Part shown: one piece after another, positions 15,313 through 23,280 of the stretch
How positions within the stretch are numbered: position 1 is the first letter of the stretch
Layout of the letters: every line of letters begins with the position of its first letter
Assembly: GCF_946998835.1 (NCBI RefSeq)
Contig: NZ_CAMQAZ010000030.1
Span: forward strand, 1 to 31,304
Direction of reading: 5' to 3'
Source of the DNA: an uncultured Corynebacterium sp.
Lineage (GTDB): Bacteria; Actinomycetota; Actinomycetes; Mycobacteriales; Mycobacteriaceae
DNA: 31,304 nt
Notes under the pieces: generated by a model
What the model saw: the letters and a program-made list of their open reading frames with translations, nothing else
What the model was told of the DNA's origin: nothing
The model's database searches: none
Position numbers and translations under genes: made by a program

Positions 15313-16167
15313 ATGTCTGATTCATCCGTACTTTCCTCGGCGGACTCAGCCGAGACCAGCGATGGTGCGGCAGCCGATGTAGACGCCAAGGTGCCCGCTG
15401 CCAAAACGCAGGAAAGCGCCAAGGCGAAGAAGGCTCGCAAGGCCGCCAAAGCAAATGCCAAGACCAGCTCTAAGGGCGGTTCTAAGGCGAAGGCCAAGTC
15501 TGGCTCTGCAAGCGAACCCGCCGTCGCGCCGGCTGCTCTGCGCAAGTCCGCGTCCTGGTGCCTGGCTCAGCTCGACGCAGCTGTCCGCGCCAGTGTCAAC
15601 GCGGCTCTTGGCCGCACCCAGATTGAGTCCATGTCCATCCGCGGTTATTGGGTTCTGGAGGCCATCGCCGACGGCGGAGCCATGGCACAGACTGAGCTCA
15701 GCGCTCTGCTCGGCATGGACCGCTCTGACATGGTTCGTCTGATCGACTCCCTTGAGTCGGCAAATCTGGTCGAGCGCACTCGCGATGCCAAAGACCGTCG
15801 CCGCCAGCTCATCGCGCTGACGGAAGCGGGCAACACCACCCGCGCGTCTCTGCGTCGCTCGCTGCGCAGAGCCGAACGCGCCGCCGTCGCCGAGTGCTCA
15901 CCTGAGGTGCGCGCACTGCTCGCATCGCTTGCCGACGACTCCGATGCCAGCCCGGAAACCGACACCGGCAATTCGGCTTCCAACACCTCGGCTGCGAAAA
16001 CCCCCGAAAGCACTGCCCCGGAAGCCACAGTCACCGATACAGACACCGATGGTGTGGCTGAGAATAAGACGCAGGAGACGTCGTCAAGCGATGCCCCGCG
16101 TCCTAAACGTAAAAAGTCGAAGAAGAAAAAGCGCAAGAAGAAGAATAAGAAGGGGTCTCTCAAGTGA
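15313..16167 (+). CDS. MarR-like winged-helix regulator with basic tails
   Basis: 284 residues from the ATG used here. The centre (about 80-200) looks like a MarR winged helix: IRGYWVLEAIADGGAMAQTE, then a recognition region LLGMDRSDMVRLIDSLESANLV, then the wing RTRDAKDRRRQLIALTEAG. The conserved D..D.R pattern of the MarR wing is kept. Unusual are the flanks: an Ala/Lys/Ser-rich N-terminus (AKAKKARKAAKANAK) and an acidic/Thr-rich linker ending in an extremely Lys/Arg-rich tail (KRKKSKKKKRKKKNKKG). These may add non-specific nucleic-acid binding or reflect another interaction. The stop overlaps the next gene's GTG as GTGA, so the two are translationally coupled and the regulator is likely local to the synthetase. 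Confidence 0.8.
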   Translation: MSDSSVLSSADSAETSDGAAADVDAKVPAAKTQESAKAKKARKAAKANAKTSSKGGSKAKAKSGSASEPAVAPAALRKSASWCLAQLDAAVRASVNAALGRTQIESMSIRGYWVLEAIADGGAMAQTELSALLGMDRSDMVRLIDSLESANLVERTRDAKDRRRQLIALTEAGNTTRASLRRSLRRAERAAVAECSPEVRALLASLADDSDASPETDTGNSASNTSAAKTPESTAPEATVTDTDTDGVAENKTQETSSSDAPRPKRKKSKKKKRKKKNKKGSLK

Positions 16168-19100
16168 CAACCACTGAAGCGAAGTTCCTGCGCGCTACCG
16201 AACAGCCGCTTGAGCGCACGCTCATTGACATTGTCCGGGCGACCGCGCGAAGGTTCCCCGAGGCTGAGGCCATTGATGACGGCGAGGTTGTCGTCACGTA
16301 TGCGGAACTGATCAACGAGATTGATTCCACAGCTACGTGGCTCTATGAGCAAGGTATCCGTCGTGGTGACCGCATTGGTGTGCGGATGCCGTCGGGAAGC
16401 CGCGAGCTCTACCTGGCAATTTTGTCCATCATGGCTGCCGGTGCCGCTTACGTTCCGGTGGATGCGGACGACCCCGATGAGCGTGCAGAGATGGTCTTCG
16501 GCGAGGCCGGTATCGCCGGTTACTTCGATGCCGAGGGGCTGCATTTGGCTGGCTCAGCGGCACGCAACCGCCCGCAGCTGGACACCGAGGCTGACTCGGA
16601 TGCTGACTCCGATGAGGGCTCGGACGGGGACGAGGACACCGAGCCGACGCCACCAAGCGCACGCGAGATCATCTCGCAGGAGCCCACTCCTGACGACGAC
16701 TGCTGGATTATTTTCACCTCCGGTTCCACCGGTAAGCCCAAGGGCGTTGCCGTCACCCACCGCAGCGCCGCCGCCTTTGTCGATGCGGAGGCCCGCTGGT
16801 TCCTCGCCAACCATCCGGAAGGCCCGCTCGGCCCGGACGACCGCGTCCTGGCTGGCCTGTCGGTCGCCTTCGACGCCTCCTGTGAAGAAATGTGGCTGGC
16901 CTGGCGAAATGGTGCCTGCCTGGTGCCGGCCCCACGTTCGCTGGTGCGCTCCGGCGTGGACCTGGGCCCATGGCTGATTTCCCGCCACATCACGGCCGTC
17001 TCCACGGTTCCGACGTTGGCTGGCCTGTGGCCTGCCGAGGCACTCGACAGCGTGCGCCTGCTCATCGTCGGTGGCGAGGCCTGCCCGCAAGAGCTGGTCG
17101 AGCGTCTGTCCACCCCTGAGCGCGAGATGTGGAACACCTACGGCCCCACCGAGGCCACCGTGGTGGCCTCCGGCATCGAGCTGAAGCCCGGCAAGCCCGT
17201 GACCATTGGTTATCCACTGGACGGCTGGGACCTCACCGTCATCGACGAGGAGGGCAACCCCGTCCCACCGGGGACGAAGGGTGAGCTAGTCATCGGCGGT
17301 GTGGGTCTGGCGCGCTACTTAGATCCGGAAAAGGACGCCGAGAAGTACGCGCCGCTGCCAGCCCTGGGCTGGGAGCGGGCGTACCGCACCGGCGACCACG
17401 TCATCATGGATGAGGACGGACTGTACTTCACCGGCCGCGTCGACGATCAGGTGAAAATCGGCGGGCGTCGTATTGAGCTCGGCGAGGTCGAAGCGCACCT
17501 GGCTGCCCTGCCCGGTGCCACACAGGCGACCGTCGTGGTGCAGAAAACCGGTGCTGGCGACTCCATCCTGGTCGGCTACGTCGGCGCCGGTGGCGACGCC
17601 TCGGCCATGGATTACGACAAGTGCATGGACACTCTCCGCGACGCCATGCCGGCCGCGATGGTGCCACGCCTGCACATCATGGATGAGCTACCAGTTCGTA
17701 CCTCCGGCAAGGTCGACAAGGCGGCTTTGCCGTGGCCGCTGCCTGCACGTGCGGGTGAGGGCGACGTCGACAAGCTGAGCCCTGTGGAGAAGTGGCTGTC
17801 CGATATCTGGGCGGACGTACTGTCCGTCCCTGCGCCCGGCGCGGCGTCGGACTTCTTCGCCCTGGGCGGCACATCGCTGGCGGCGGCGAGTGTCATCGCA
17901 CGCATTCGTCAGCGCGCCCCGCAGGTCGCCGTGCGTGACCTCTACGACCACCCACGCCTGGGCAATCTCGCCGAGGAACTGGTCGCACGCGGTTTCATCA
18001 GCGACGACATGCTTGCCGACGATTCCAGCGACCCCACCGCTCACCTGGAAAAGGTGCCCGAGCCGACACCTGTGTCCCGCAAGACCCGTTGGGCTCAGGT
18101 CGGACTCATGGTGCCTCTGCAGTGGGCACGTGGCATGCGCTGGGTGACCTGGCTCGCGATCATCAACTGGGTTATCGGCGGGCCGCTGGCGCTGCCGGGC
18201 TGGCTGGTTGCCGTACTGGCCGTGTTCTTCCTGACTCCGCTGGGAGTCATGCCAATCAACGCGGCGACGACGCGCCTACTCACCCGCAACATCACTCCGG
18301 GCGACTACCCACGTGGCGGTTCGGTGCATCTGCGCCTGTGGGCGGCCGAACGCCTGGCAGAGAGCTCCGGTGTGCACTCGGTGGCGGGTGCTCCGTTCGT
18401 GCTGTGGTACGCCCGCATGCTGGGCGCCAGCATTGGTAAGGGTGTGAATCTGCATGCGCTGCCGCCGGTAACGGGACTGGTCAGGCTGGATGATTACTGC
18501 TCAATCGAGCCAGAGGTGGACCTCTCCGGCTACTGGGTCGATGGCGATGTCGTCCACGTCGGCGAGGTCACGATCGGCAAGCACGCCCGCATCGGTGCCC
18601 GTTCGACGCTGCTGCCCGGCGCGCGTATTGGCAACGACGCTCATATCGAGGCGGGTTCGACCGTCACTGGTGAGAAGAAGGTCAAGGCTGGCGCGCGCTG
18701 GTCGGGCTCCCCGGCTCGCAAGGTCGGTCGGTCCAAGCACCGCTTCCCGGAGGAGGTGCCGGCGGCCCGCCGCCACTGGGTGGCTATCTACGGTTTCACC
18801 GCCGTGCTGCTGACGCTGGTGCCCATCACCGCTGCGGTCGCAATGGCGGCGGTCATCGGTTGGGGCACAGGGCTTATCGACGGCACCACCGAACTGACCA
18901 CCTCGAATCTCTGGCCAACGCTGGGCAGCGCCGTGCTGTGGGCTATTCCTGCCACTTTGGCCGGTGTCGCTGTGTACGCCTTTTTGACGCTGATTCTCGT
19001 ACGTCTGTTCAGCATCGGTCTGAAGCCCGGCGTGTACCCGGTGCGCTCGCGGGTGGGCTGGCAGTCGTGGGCGACAATTCGCCTGATGGACGCTGCTCGC

Positions 19101-20234
19101 CACGACCTGTTCTTCATCTACGCTTCCATGCTGACTCCACTGTGGCTGCGCGCGTTGGGTGCCCAGATTGGTCGCGACAGCGAGGTCTCCACCGCGATTG
19201 GTATTCCGAAGTTCTTGCATGTGAAGGACGAATCCTTCCTGGCTGACGACACGATGGTCGGCAGCTACGAGCTCGGCGGCGGCTGGATGCTGGTGGGTGA
19301 CTCCCGGATTGGCAAGCGCGCCTTCCTGGGCAACTCCGGAATCACACTTCCGCAGCGCAAGCTGGCGAAGAACTCGCTGGTGGCCGTGCTGTCTTCTACT
19401 CCCAAGAAGACCAAGTCCGGCTCCAACTGGTGGGGTTCACCGCCGGAGCGCATGCGTCGCGTGGGTACGGTCTCCAGCGATGAGTCGGCTCAGACCTACC
19501 GTCCGACCACGGGGTTGAAGGTCGCCCGAGGCATTGTGGAGACTCTGCGCATCCTGGCGCCGATGGTCTCTCTCATGTTGGCTACCGTCACGCTGTTTAT
19601 CTTGCAGGCCCTTGGCATGTTCACCGCGGAGTTGGTCACTGCAGGTGGGGTTGGCGCTGCCCTGCTCGGCCTGCTGGTCGCGTGGCTGCTCTCCCCTGCC
19701 GTGCTACTGATTGTCGGCGCACTGGGGCTGCTGGTTACGGTCGTGGCCAAATGGGTGTGCGTCGGCAAGCACAAGCCCGGTGACCACCCGCTGTGGAGTA
19801 AGTTCGTCTGGCTCAATGAGCTGCAGGATACGTTCGTCGAAATGGTCGCTGCGCCGTGGTATCTGAACCCGGCGATGGCCACCGGTGGTATCGCACGCGC
19901 TATGCGCCTACTCGGCGCGAACGTTGGCCACGGTGTGTGGCTGGAGACGTACTGGCTGCCCGAGACCGACCTGGTCACCATTGAGCGGGGCGCCTCTGTC
20001 GGCCGCGGCTGTGTCGTCCAGACGCACCTGTTCACCGACCGCGTGATGACGCTCGACACCGTCCACATCGGACACGGCTCCGTGCTCGGACCACATTCGG
20101 TCGCTCTGCCGGCATCTGTGCTTGACGACGGCTGCCGCGTCGAGCCCGGTTCTCTCGTCATGCGCGGTGACCATGTTCCTGCGCACACTTCCTGGCGAGG
20201 CAACCCGATCGAGCCAGTGGTGGCAAAGAAGTAG
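16164..20234 (+). CDS. Pls/PosA-type non-ribosomal peptide synthetase
   Basis: 1356 residues in one module: an adenylation domain (about 20-545), a carrier domain with the phosphopantetheine Ser571 (FFALGGTSL), and then six probable membrane helices in pairs (about 650-700, 872-950, 1122-1200). The pairs alternate with three soluble domains that carry hexapeptide left-handed beta-helix repeats (for example IGKHARIGARSTLLPG). This matches poly-lysine synthetase (Pls) and PosA, which link amino acids without a condensation domain. Adenylation motifs are intact: TSGSTGKPKG (185-194), YGPTEA (326-331), YRTGD, GRVDDQVKIGGRRIELGE and Lys516. Pocket residues read D237 A238 E241 S280 I301 G303 T325 V333 V334 K516. 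An acidic insertion (about 138-165) interrupts the N-terminal subdomain. GTG start, AAGGGG 8 nt upstream, coupled to the MarR gene. Product predicted, not shown. Confidence 0.9.
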   Translation: MTTTEAKFLRATEQPLERTLIDIVRATARRFPEAEAIDDGEVVVTYAELINEIDSTATWLYEQGIRRGDRIGVRMPSGSRELYLAILSIMAAGAAYVPVDADDPDERAEMVFGEAGIAGYFDAEGLHLAGSAARNRPQLDTEADSDADSDEGSDGDEDTEPTPPSAREIISQEPTPDDDCWIIFTSGSTGKPKGVAVTHRSAAAFVDAEARWFLANHPEGPLGPDDRVLAGLSVAFDASCEEMWLAWRNGACLVPAPRSLVRSGVDLGPWLISRHITAVSTVPTLAGLWPAEALDSVRLLIVGGEACPQELVERLSTPEREMWNTYGPTEATVVASGIELKPGKPVTIGYPLDGWDLTVIDEEGNPVPPGTKGELVIGGVGLARYLDPEKDAEKYAPLPALGWERAYRTGDHVIMDEDGLYFTGRVDDQVKIGGRRIELGEVEAHLAALPGATQATVVVQKTGAGDSILVGYVGAGGDASAMDYDKCMDTLRDAMPAAMVPRLHIMDELPVRTSGKVDKAALPWPLPARAGEGDVDKLSPVEKWLSDIWADVLSVPAPGAASDFFALGGTSLAAASVIARIRQRAPQVAVRDLYDHPRLGNLAEELVARGFISDDMLADDSSDPTAHLEKVPEPTPVSRKTRWAQVGLMVPLQWARGMRWVTWLAIINWVIGGPLALPGWLVAVLAVFFLTPLGVMPINAATTRLLTRNITPGDYPRGGSVHLRLWAAERLAESSGVHSVAGAPFVLWYARMLGASIGKGVNLHALPPVTGLVRLDDYCSIEPEVDLSGYWVDGDVVHVGEVTIGKHARIGARSTLLPGARIGNDAHIEAGSTVTGEKKVKAGARWSGSPARKVGRSKHRFPEEVPAARRHWVAIYGFTAVLLTLVPITAAVAMAAVIGWGTGLIDGTTELTTSNLWPTLGSAVLWAIPATLAGVAVYAFLTLILVRLFSIGLKPGVYPVRSRVGWQSWATIRLMDAARHDLFFIYASMLTPLWLRALGAQIGRDSEVSTAIGIPKFLHVKDESFLADDTMVGSYELGGGWMLVGDSRIGKRAFLGNSGITLPQRKLAKNSLVAVLSSTPKKTKSGSNWWGSPPERMRRVGTVSSDESAQTYRPTTGLKVARGIVETLRILAPMVSLMLATVTLFILQALGMFTAELVTAGGVGAALLGLLVAWLLSPAVLLIVGALGLLVTVVAKWVCVGKHKPGDHPLWSKFVWLNELQDTFVEMVAAPWYLNPAMATGGIARAMRLLGANVGHGVWLETYWLPETDLVTIERGASVGRGCVVQTHLFTDRVMTLDTVHIGHGSVLGPHSVALPASVLDDGCRVEPGSLVMRGDHVPAHTSWRGNPIEPVVAKK

Positions 20235-20246
20235 CCGGCTTATGTA

Positions 20247-20290
20247 GGGCTTTGTAGGAGCTTTGTTGGGGCCTTGTTGGGGTCTTGTTG
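20247..20290. repeat. Four 11-bp tandem repeats behind the synthetase
   Basis: Four consecutive 11-nt units (GGGCTTTGTAG, GAGCTTTGTTG, GGGCCTTGTTG, GGGTCTTGTTG) start 12 nt after the synthetase stop, with part of another unit before them. No terminator is visible here. Confidence 0.85.
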
Positions 20291-20297
20291 GCACAAC

Positions 20298-20434
20298 GGG
20301 CTGCAAATGTGAAACTGTGCAAGCTTATAGCACTTTCAAGCCATTTTTCGGGCAATTTTTGCTATAAACGCAGTCAGTAACTCACATTGGCCCGCTGCCG
20401 CCAGCCATAAACGCAGTCAGTTACTCGCATTGGG
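20298..20434. repeat. Intergenic palindromic repeat, copy 1 plus a half copy
   Basis: The first 23 bases (20298-20320) are identical to 24450-24472. TTATAGCA (20325-20332) then pairs with TGCTATAA (20360-20367) over a 27-nt loop containing TTTCGGGCAA. The right flank (20363-20390) is repeated with a few changes at 20407-20434. The family is shared with the spacer behind the DyP gene. Confidence 0.75.
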
Positions 20435-20446
20435 GCTAAGTAGAGC

Positions 20447-20504
20447 TAAGTAGCAAAAGGTGCCCACCCGGCGACACGCCGAGCGGACACACTTTTGCTA
20501 CTTA
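20447..20504. terminator. 13-bp inverted repeat with nested hairpin, downstream of metE
   Basis: TAAGTAGCAAAAG (20447-20459) is exactly complementary to CTTTTGCTACTTA (20492-20504), and CGGCG-ACA-CGCCG folds inside the loop. It lies 36 nt behind the metE stop and could end metE transcription on the minus strand or read-through from the synthetase on the plus strand. No clean T-run follows on the minus strand. Confidence 0.5.
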
Positions 20505-20539
20505 ACCCGCTATTTATTTTTCGGCTTTTTGGTTCCGGC

Positions 20540-22849
20540 TTACTCTGCTAGCTGCAAACGAGCCTGCTTCGCTGCGGCTACCAATACTTTCAGTGAAGCC
20601 GTAACCTCTTCCCAACCTCGAGTCTTCAGACCGCAGTCCGGATTGATCCACAGCAAGCTGGGGTCAACACTTTCGAGCGCATCTTCCACGAGCTGGCTGA
20701 CTTCTCCGTCCGTCGGCACGCGAGGCGAGTGGATGTCCCAGACGCCTGGACCAATCCCACGAACGTATCCCTCATCCTTCAGCGCTGCGAGCACCTGCAT
20801 GCCGTTGCGAGCTGCTTCGATGGACGTGACATCGGCGTTGAGTTCATCGACGGTGTCAATGAGCTCATTGAAGTCCGAGTAGCACATATGCGTGTGAATC
20901 TGAATCTCGTCAGCCACGCCAGAGGTAGCCAGGCGGAAGGACCCCACAGCCCACTTCAGGTAGGCGGGCTGGTCCGCTTCATTCAGGGGCAACAACTCGC
21001 GAATGGCTGGCTCATCGACCTGCACAATCTGCGCTCCAGCGGCCACGAGATCTGCAATCTCATCGCGCAAAACCAGCGCAACATTATCCGCAGTGTCACC
21101 GATTGGCTGGTCATCACGGACAAACGACCATGCCAACATGGTCACTGGCCCAGTGAGCATTCCCTTGACGGGAAGATCAGTCATGTTTGCCGCTGCCTTA
21201 TACCACTGCACCGTCATTGGCTCTGGCCTGGTGATATCACCGTAGAGAATCGGCGGCCGCACGCAGCGGGAACCATAGCTTTGGACCCAGCCATTGGCGG
21301 TCGCGAGGTAGCCGTCCAGCTGCTCCGAGAAGTACTGCACCATGTCATTGCGCTCAGGTTCGCCGTGAACCAGCACATCGAGTCCCAGTTCTTCCTGCTG
21401 CTCAATGGCACATCGAATTTCAGCGAGCATTGCTGATTCGTAGTCAACTGGGGTCAACTCTCCCGCGCGCAACTGCGCACGTGCACGACGAATGCTATTG
21501 GTCTGCGGGAAGGAACCGATTGTGGTGGTCGGCAGCGGAGGCAGGTTAAGGGCCTCAGCCTGAGCCGCCTGGCGAGCTGCAAACGGGGAACGAGTCCGGT
21601 CGCTCTCCTCGATTGCTGCTAAAGCTTCACGAACTTCAGGCTTAACAATCCGCTTCGATTCTGCCCTCGATGCCAGTGCTGCCCGGGACTCCCTCAACGC
21701 CTTCAAATCCGCGGCATCGAGTTGGCGGTCATTCAACCTGGCATCAAGCGCCCTCGCCAAGAGGGTCACCTCGGCGATTTTCTCATCCCCGAAGGCCAGC
21801 CACTGCAGCACCTCGGCTTCTTCTTCGCTCGGGTTTTCCGAGGCCAGGGAGTACGGGACATGTAGCAGCGAACAGCTAGTCGACACCGCGATGGGGCCTC
21901 GGACTGCCAGCTTCTCCAACGTCGCCAGGGCTGCATCCAAGTCGGTGCGCCACACATTACGACCATCGACAATGCCCGCAACCAGCAGTTCCTGTCCGGT
22001 CCAATGCGGCAACTCGGAGCTGCCTGCTACCAGGTCGCAACCAATGGCCTGCACGCCTGTGCCAGAAAGGGTTTCCAGCGCCTGGTCACCATCACCAAAG
22101 TAGGTCTGCACCCACAACTTGGTATTCGCAGACTCCGCCACGCCGGCCAACTTCTCGTAGGCCTGGCGAGTCCTAGCAAGAGTCACTTCATCGAGGTCAG
22201 TGACCAATACTGGCTCATCGAGCTGAATCCACTCAAAGCCCTTATCTCCCAGTTGAGCGATGATTTCCGCGTACGCATCGGTCAACTTTTCCAAAAGGCC
22301 AAGTGGGTTCGAACCATCGTCGGCACGCGACAGGCTCAAGTAGGTCACAGGACCAATCAAATGAGGGCGCAGCATGGTGGTGGCGCCATTGTTCAAGCTG
22401 CAGGAATCGTCCAACCAGTCAGTGAGGTCAGAAGTAAATTCAGTATCGGCTGACAGCTCCGGAACAATGTAGTGGTAATTAGTGTCGAACCACTTGGTCA
22501 TTGCGGATGCAGGTTGCGTCTTCGTACCGCGAGCGGTGGCGAAGTAGTGGTTGATCCATTCCGGTAGGTTGGAACCGCCCATTTTCGGGACATCCTGGAA
22601 GCGGGCTGGAAGCACTCCTAGCAGCGCCGATGTATCCAGCATGGAGTCGTAGAACGAGCGCCCAATTGTCGGAACCGAGTCGATTCCTGCCTTCAGCGCT
22701 GCGCCAATGTAGCTATTGACAGTGTTGCGCGCCGTCGCGGCCAGCAGGCCGCCGGTCGCCGGATCGCGCCAGTAGTTTTCCAGAGCTCTTTTGAGCTCAC
22801 GATTAGGCCCTATCCGCGGAATGCCCGCGAGGGTTGCGTGAATTGCCAT
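20540..22849 (-). CDS. metE: Cobalamin-independent methionine synthase
   Basis: Transfers the methyl group of 5-methyl-tetrahydropteroyl-triglutamate to homocysteine, using zinc and no cobalamin. 769 residues, the usual length of the two-barrel enzyme. Marks: the N-terminal GIPRIGPNRELKRALENYWR; the catalytic barrel start PTTTIGSFPQTNSIRRAR; GMLTGPVTMLAWSF; and VDEPAIRELLPL. The zinc ligands lie in IHTHMCYSDF (His and Cys) and in NPDCGLKTRGW (the late Cys). ATG with GAGGAA 11 nt upstream. It is a single gene controlled by the cobalamin riboswitch at 22898-23075, so it is expected to be off when B12 is plentiful. That would imply a B12-dependent MetH or B12 uptake elsewhere. Confidence 0.97.
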   Translation of the reverse strand: MAIHATLAGIPRIGPNRELKRALENYWRDPATGGLLAATARNTVNSYIGAALKAGIDSVPTIGRSFYDSMLDTSALLGVLPARFQDVPKMGGSNLPEWINHYFATARGTKTQPASAMTKWFDTNYHYIVPELSADTEFTSDLTDWLDDSCSLNNGATTMLRPHLIGPVTYLSLSRADDGSNPLGLLEKLTDAYAEIIAQLGDKGFEWIQLDEPVLVTDLDEVTLARTRQAYEKLAGVAESANTKLWVQTYFGDGDQALETLSGTGVQAIGCDLVAGSSELPHWTGQELLVAGIVDGRNVWRTDLDAALATLEKLAVRGPIAVSTSCSLLHVPYSLASENPSEEEAEVLQWLAFGDEKIAEVTLLARALDARLNDRQLDAADLKALRESRAALASRAESKRIVKPEVREALAAIEESDRTRSPFAARQAAQAEALNLPPLPTTTIGSFPQTNSIRRARAQLRAGELTPVDYESAMLAEIRCAIEQQEELGLDVLVHGEPERNDMVQYFSEQLDGYLATANGWVQSYGSRCVRPPILYGDITRPEPMTVQWYKAAANMTDLPVKGMLTGPVTMLAWSFVRDDQPIGDTADNVALVLRDEIADLVAAGAQIVQVDEPAIRELLPLNEADQPAYLKWAVGSFRLATSGVADEIQIHTHMCYSDFNELIDTVDELNADVTSIEAARNGMQVLAALKDEGYVRGIGPGVWDIHSPRVPTDGEVSQLVEDALESVDPSLLWINPDCGLKTRGWEEVTASLKVLVAAAKQARLQLAE

Positions 22850-22897
22850 GATCTCGTGATTTCCTCGTCAGTCGTGATCAGCATCGGATATGAAATT

Positions 22898-23075
22898 GCA
22901 CAACCGGCAGGCATTCGGACTTGTCATCACTGAAAAGATTGGTTATCAACGCGTCGGATAAACCAAAGCTCTGGTAGTGATGCTTACCGTTGCGGGACAG
23001 TTCCGGACTTGCACCGGGATTCCCCTGCATAACTCGAGGGTCTCATGCGCGCTAGGCTCAAAACACACCTTGCGC
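22898..23075 (-). promoter_or_regulatory. Cobalamin riboswitch upstream of metE
   Basis: Read on the minus strand, the conserved core is complete: GGGAATCCCGGTGCAAGTCC, then GGAACTGTCCCGCAACGGTAAGC (about 22983-23025), matching the GGGAA..GGTG..A.TCC..ACTG.CCCGCAACxGT consensus. Further on is the B12 box AAGTCCGAATGCCTGCCGG (22904-22922). The closing P1 stem can be drawn between GCGCAA (23070-23075) and TTGTGC (22898-22903). The metE start codon is 48 nt beyond, and no T-run terminator is seen between, so control may be at translation by masking GAGGAA. A possible -10 (TATACT) lies near 23138-23143. Confidence 0.9.
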
Positions 23076-23138
23076 GGAAAACGTGCGATATGCAGCACTT
23101 TCCTTTATGAACACCTTCGAGGCGGTTGTGGATGTGAA

Positions 23139-23154
23139 GTATATCGCAATATAC
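23139..23154. promoter_or_regulatory. Palindrome in the metE-DyP divergent region
   Basis: GTATAT-CGCA-ATATAC is a perfect 6-bp dyad. It overlaps the best -10 candidate (TATACT) for the metE riboswitch transcript and lies about 130 nt before the DyP start. It looks like an operator half-site pair; the binding protein is unknown. The rest of the 22850-23280 spacer is the riboswitch plus an AT-rich stretch before the DyP gene. Confidence 0.4.
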
Positions 23155-23280
23155 AAATATCTCATTCACTTAGCCCCTTCCCCGAGCCTGTGCTTTGGTG
23201 CTCTCCTGCTGGGGCCAATGTGATTAAGCTCGTAGCCATAAAAGCTATTTATTCCACCTCTTTTAAAGGAGCGACCTCAA

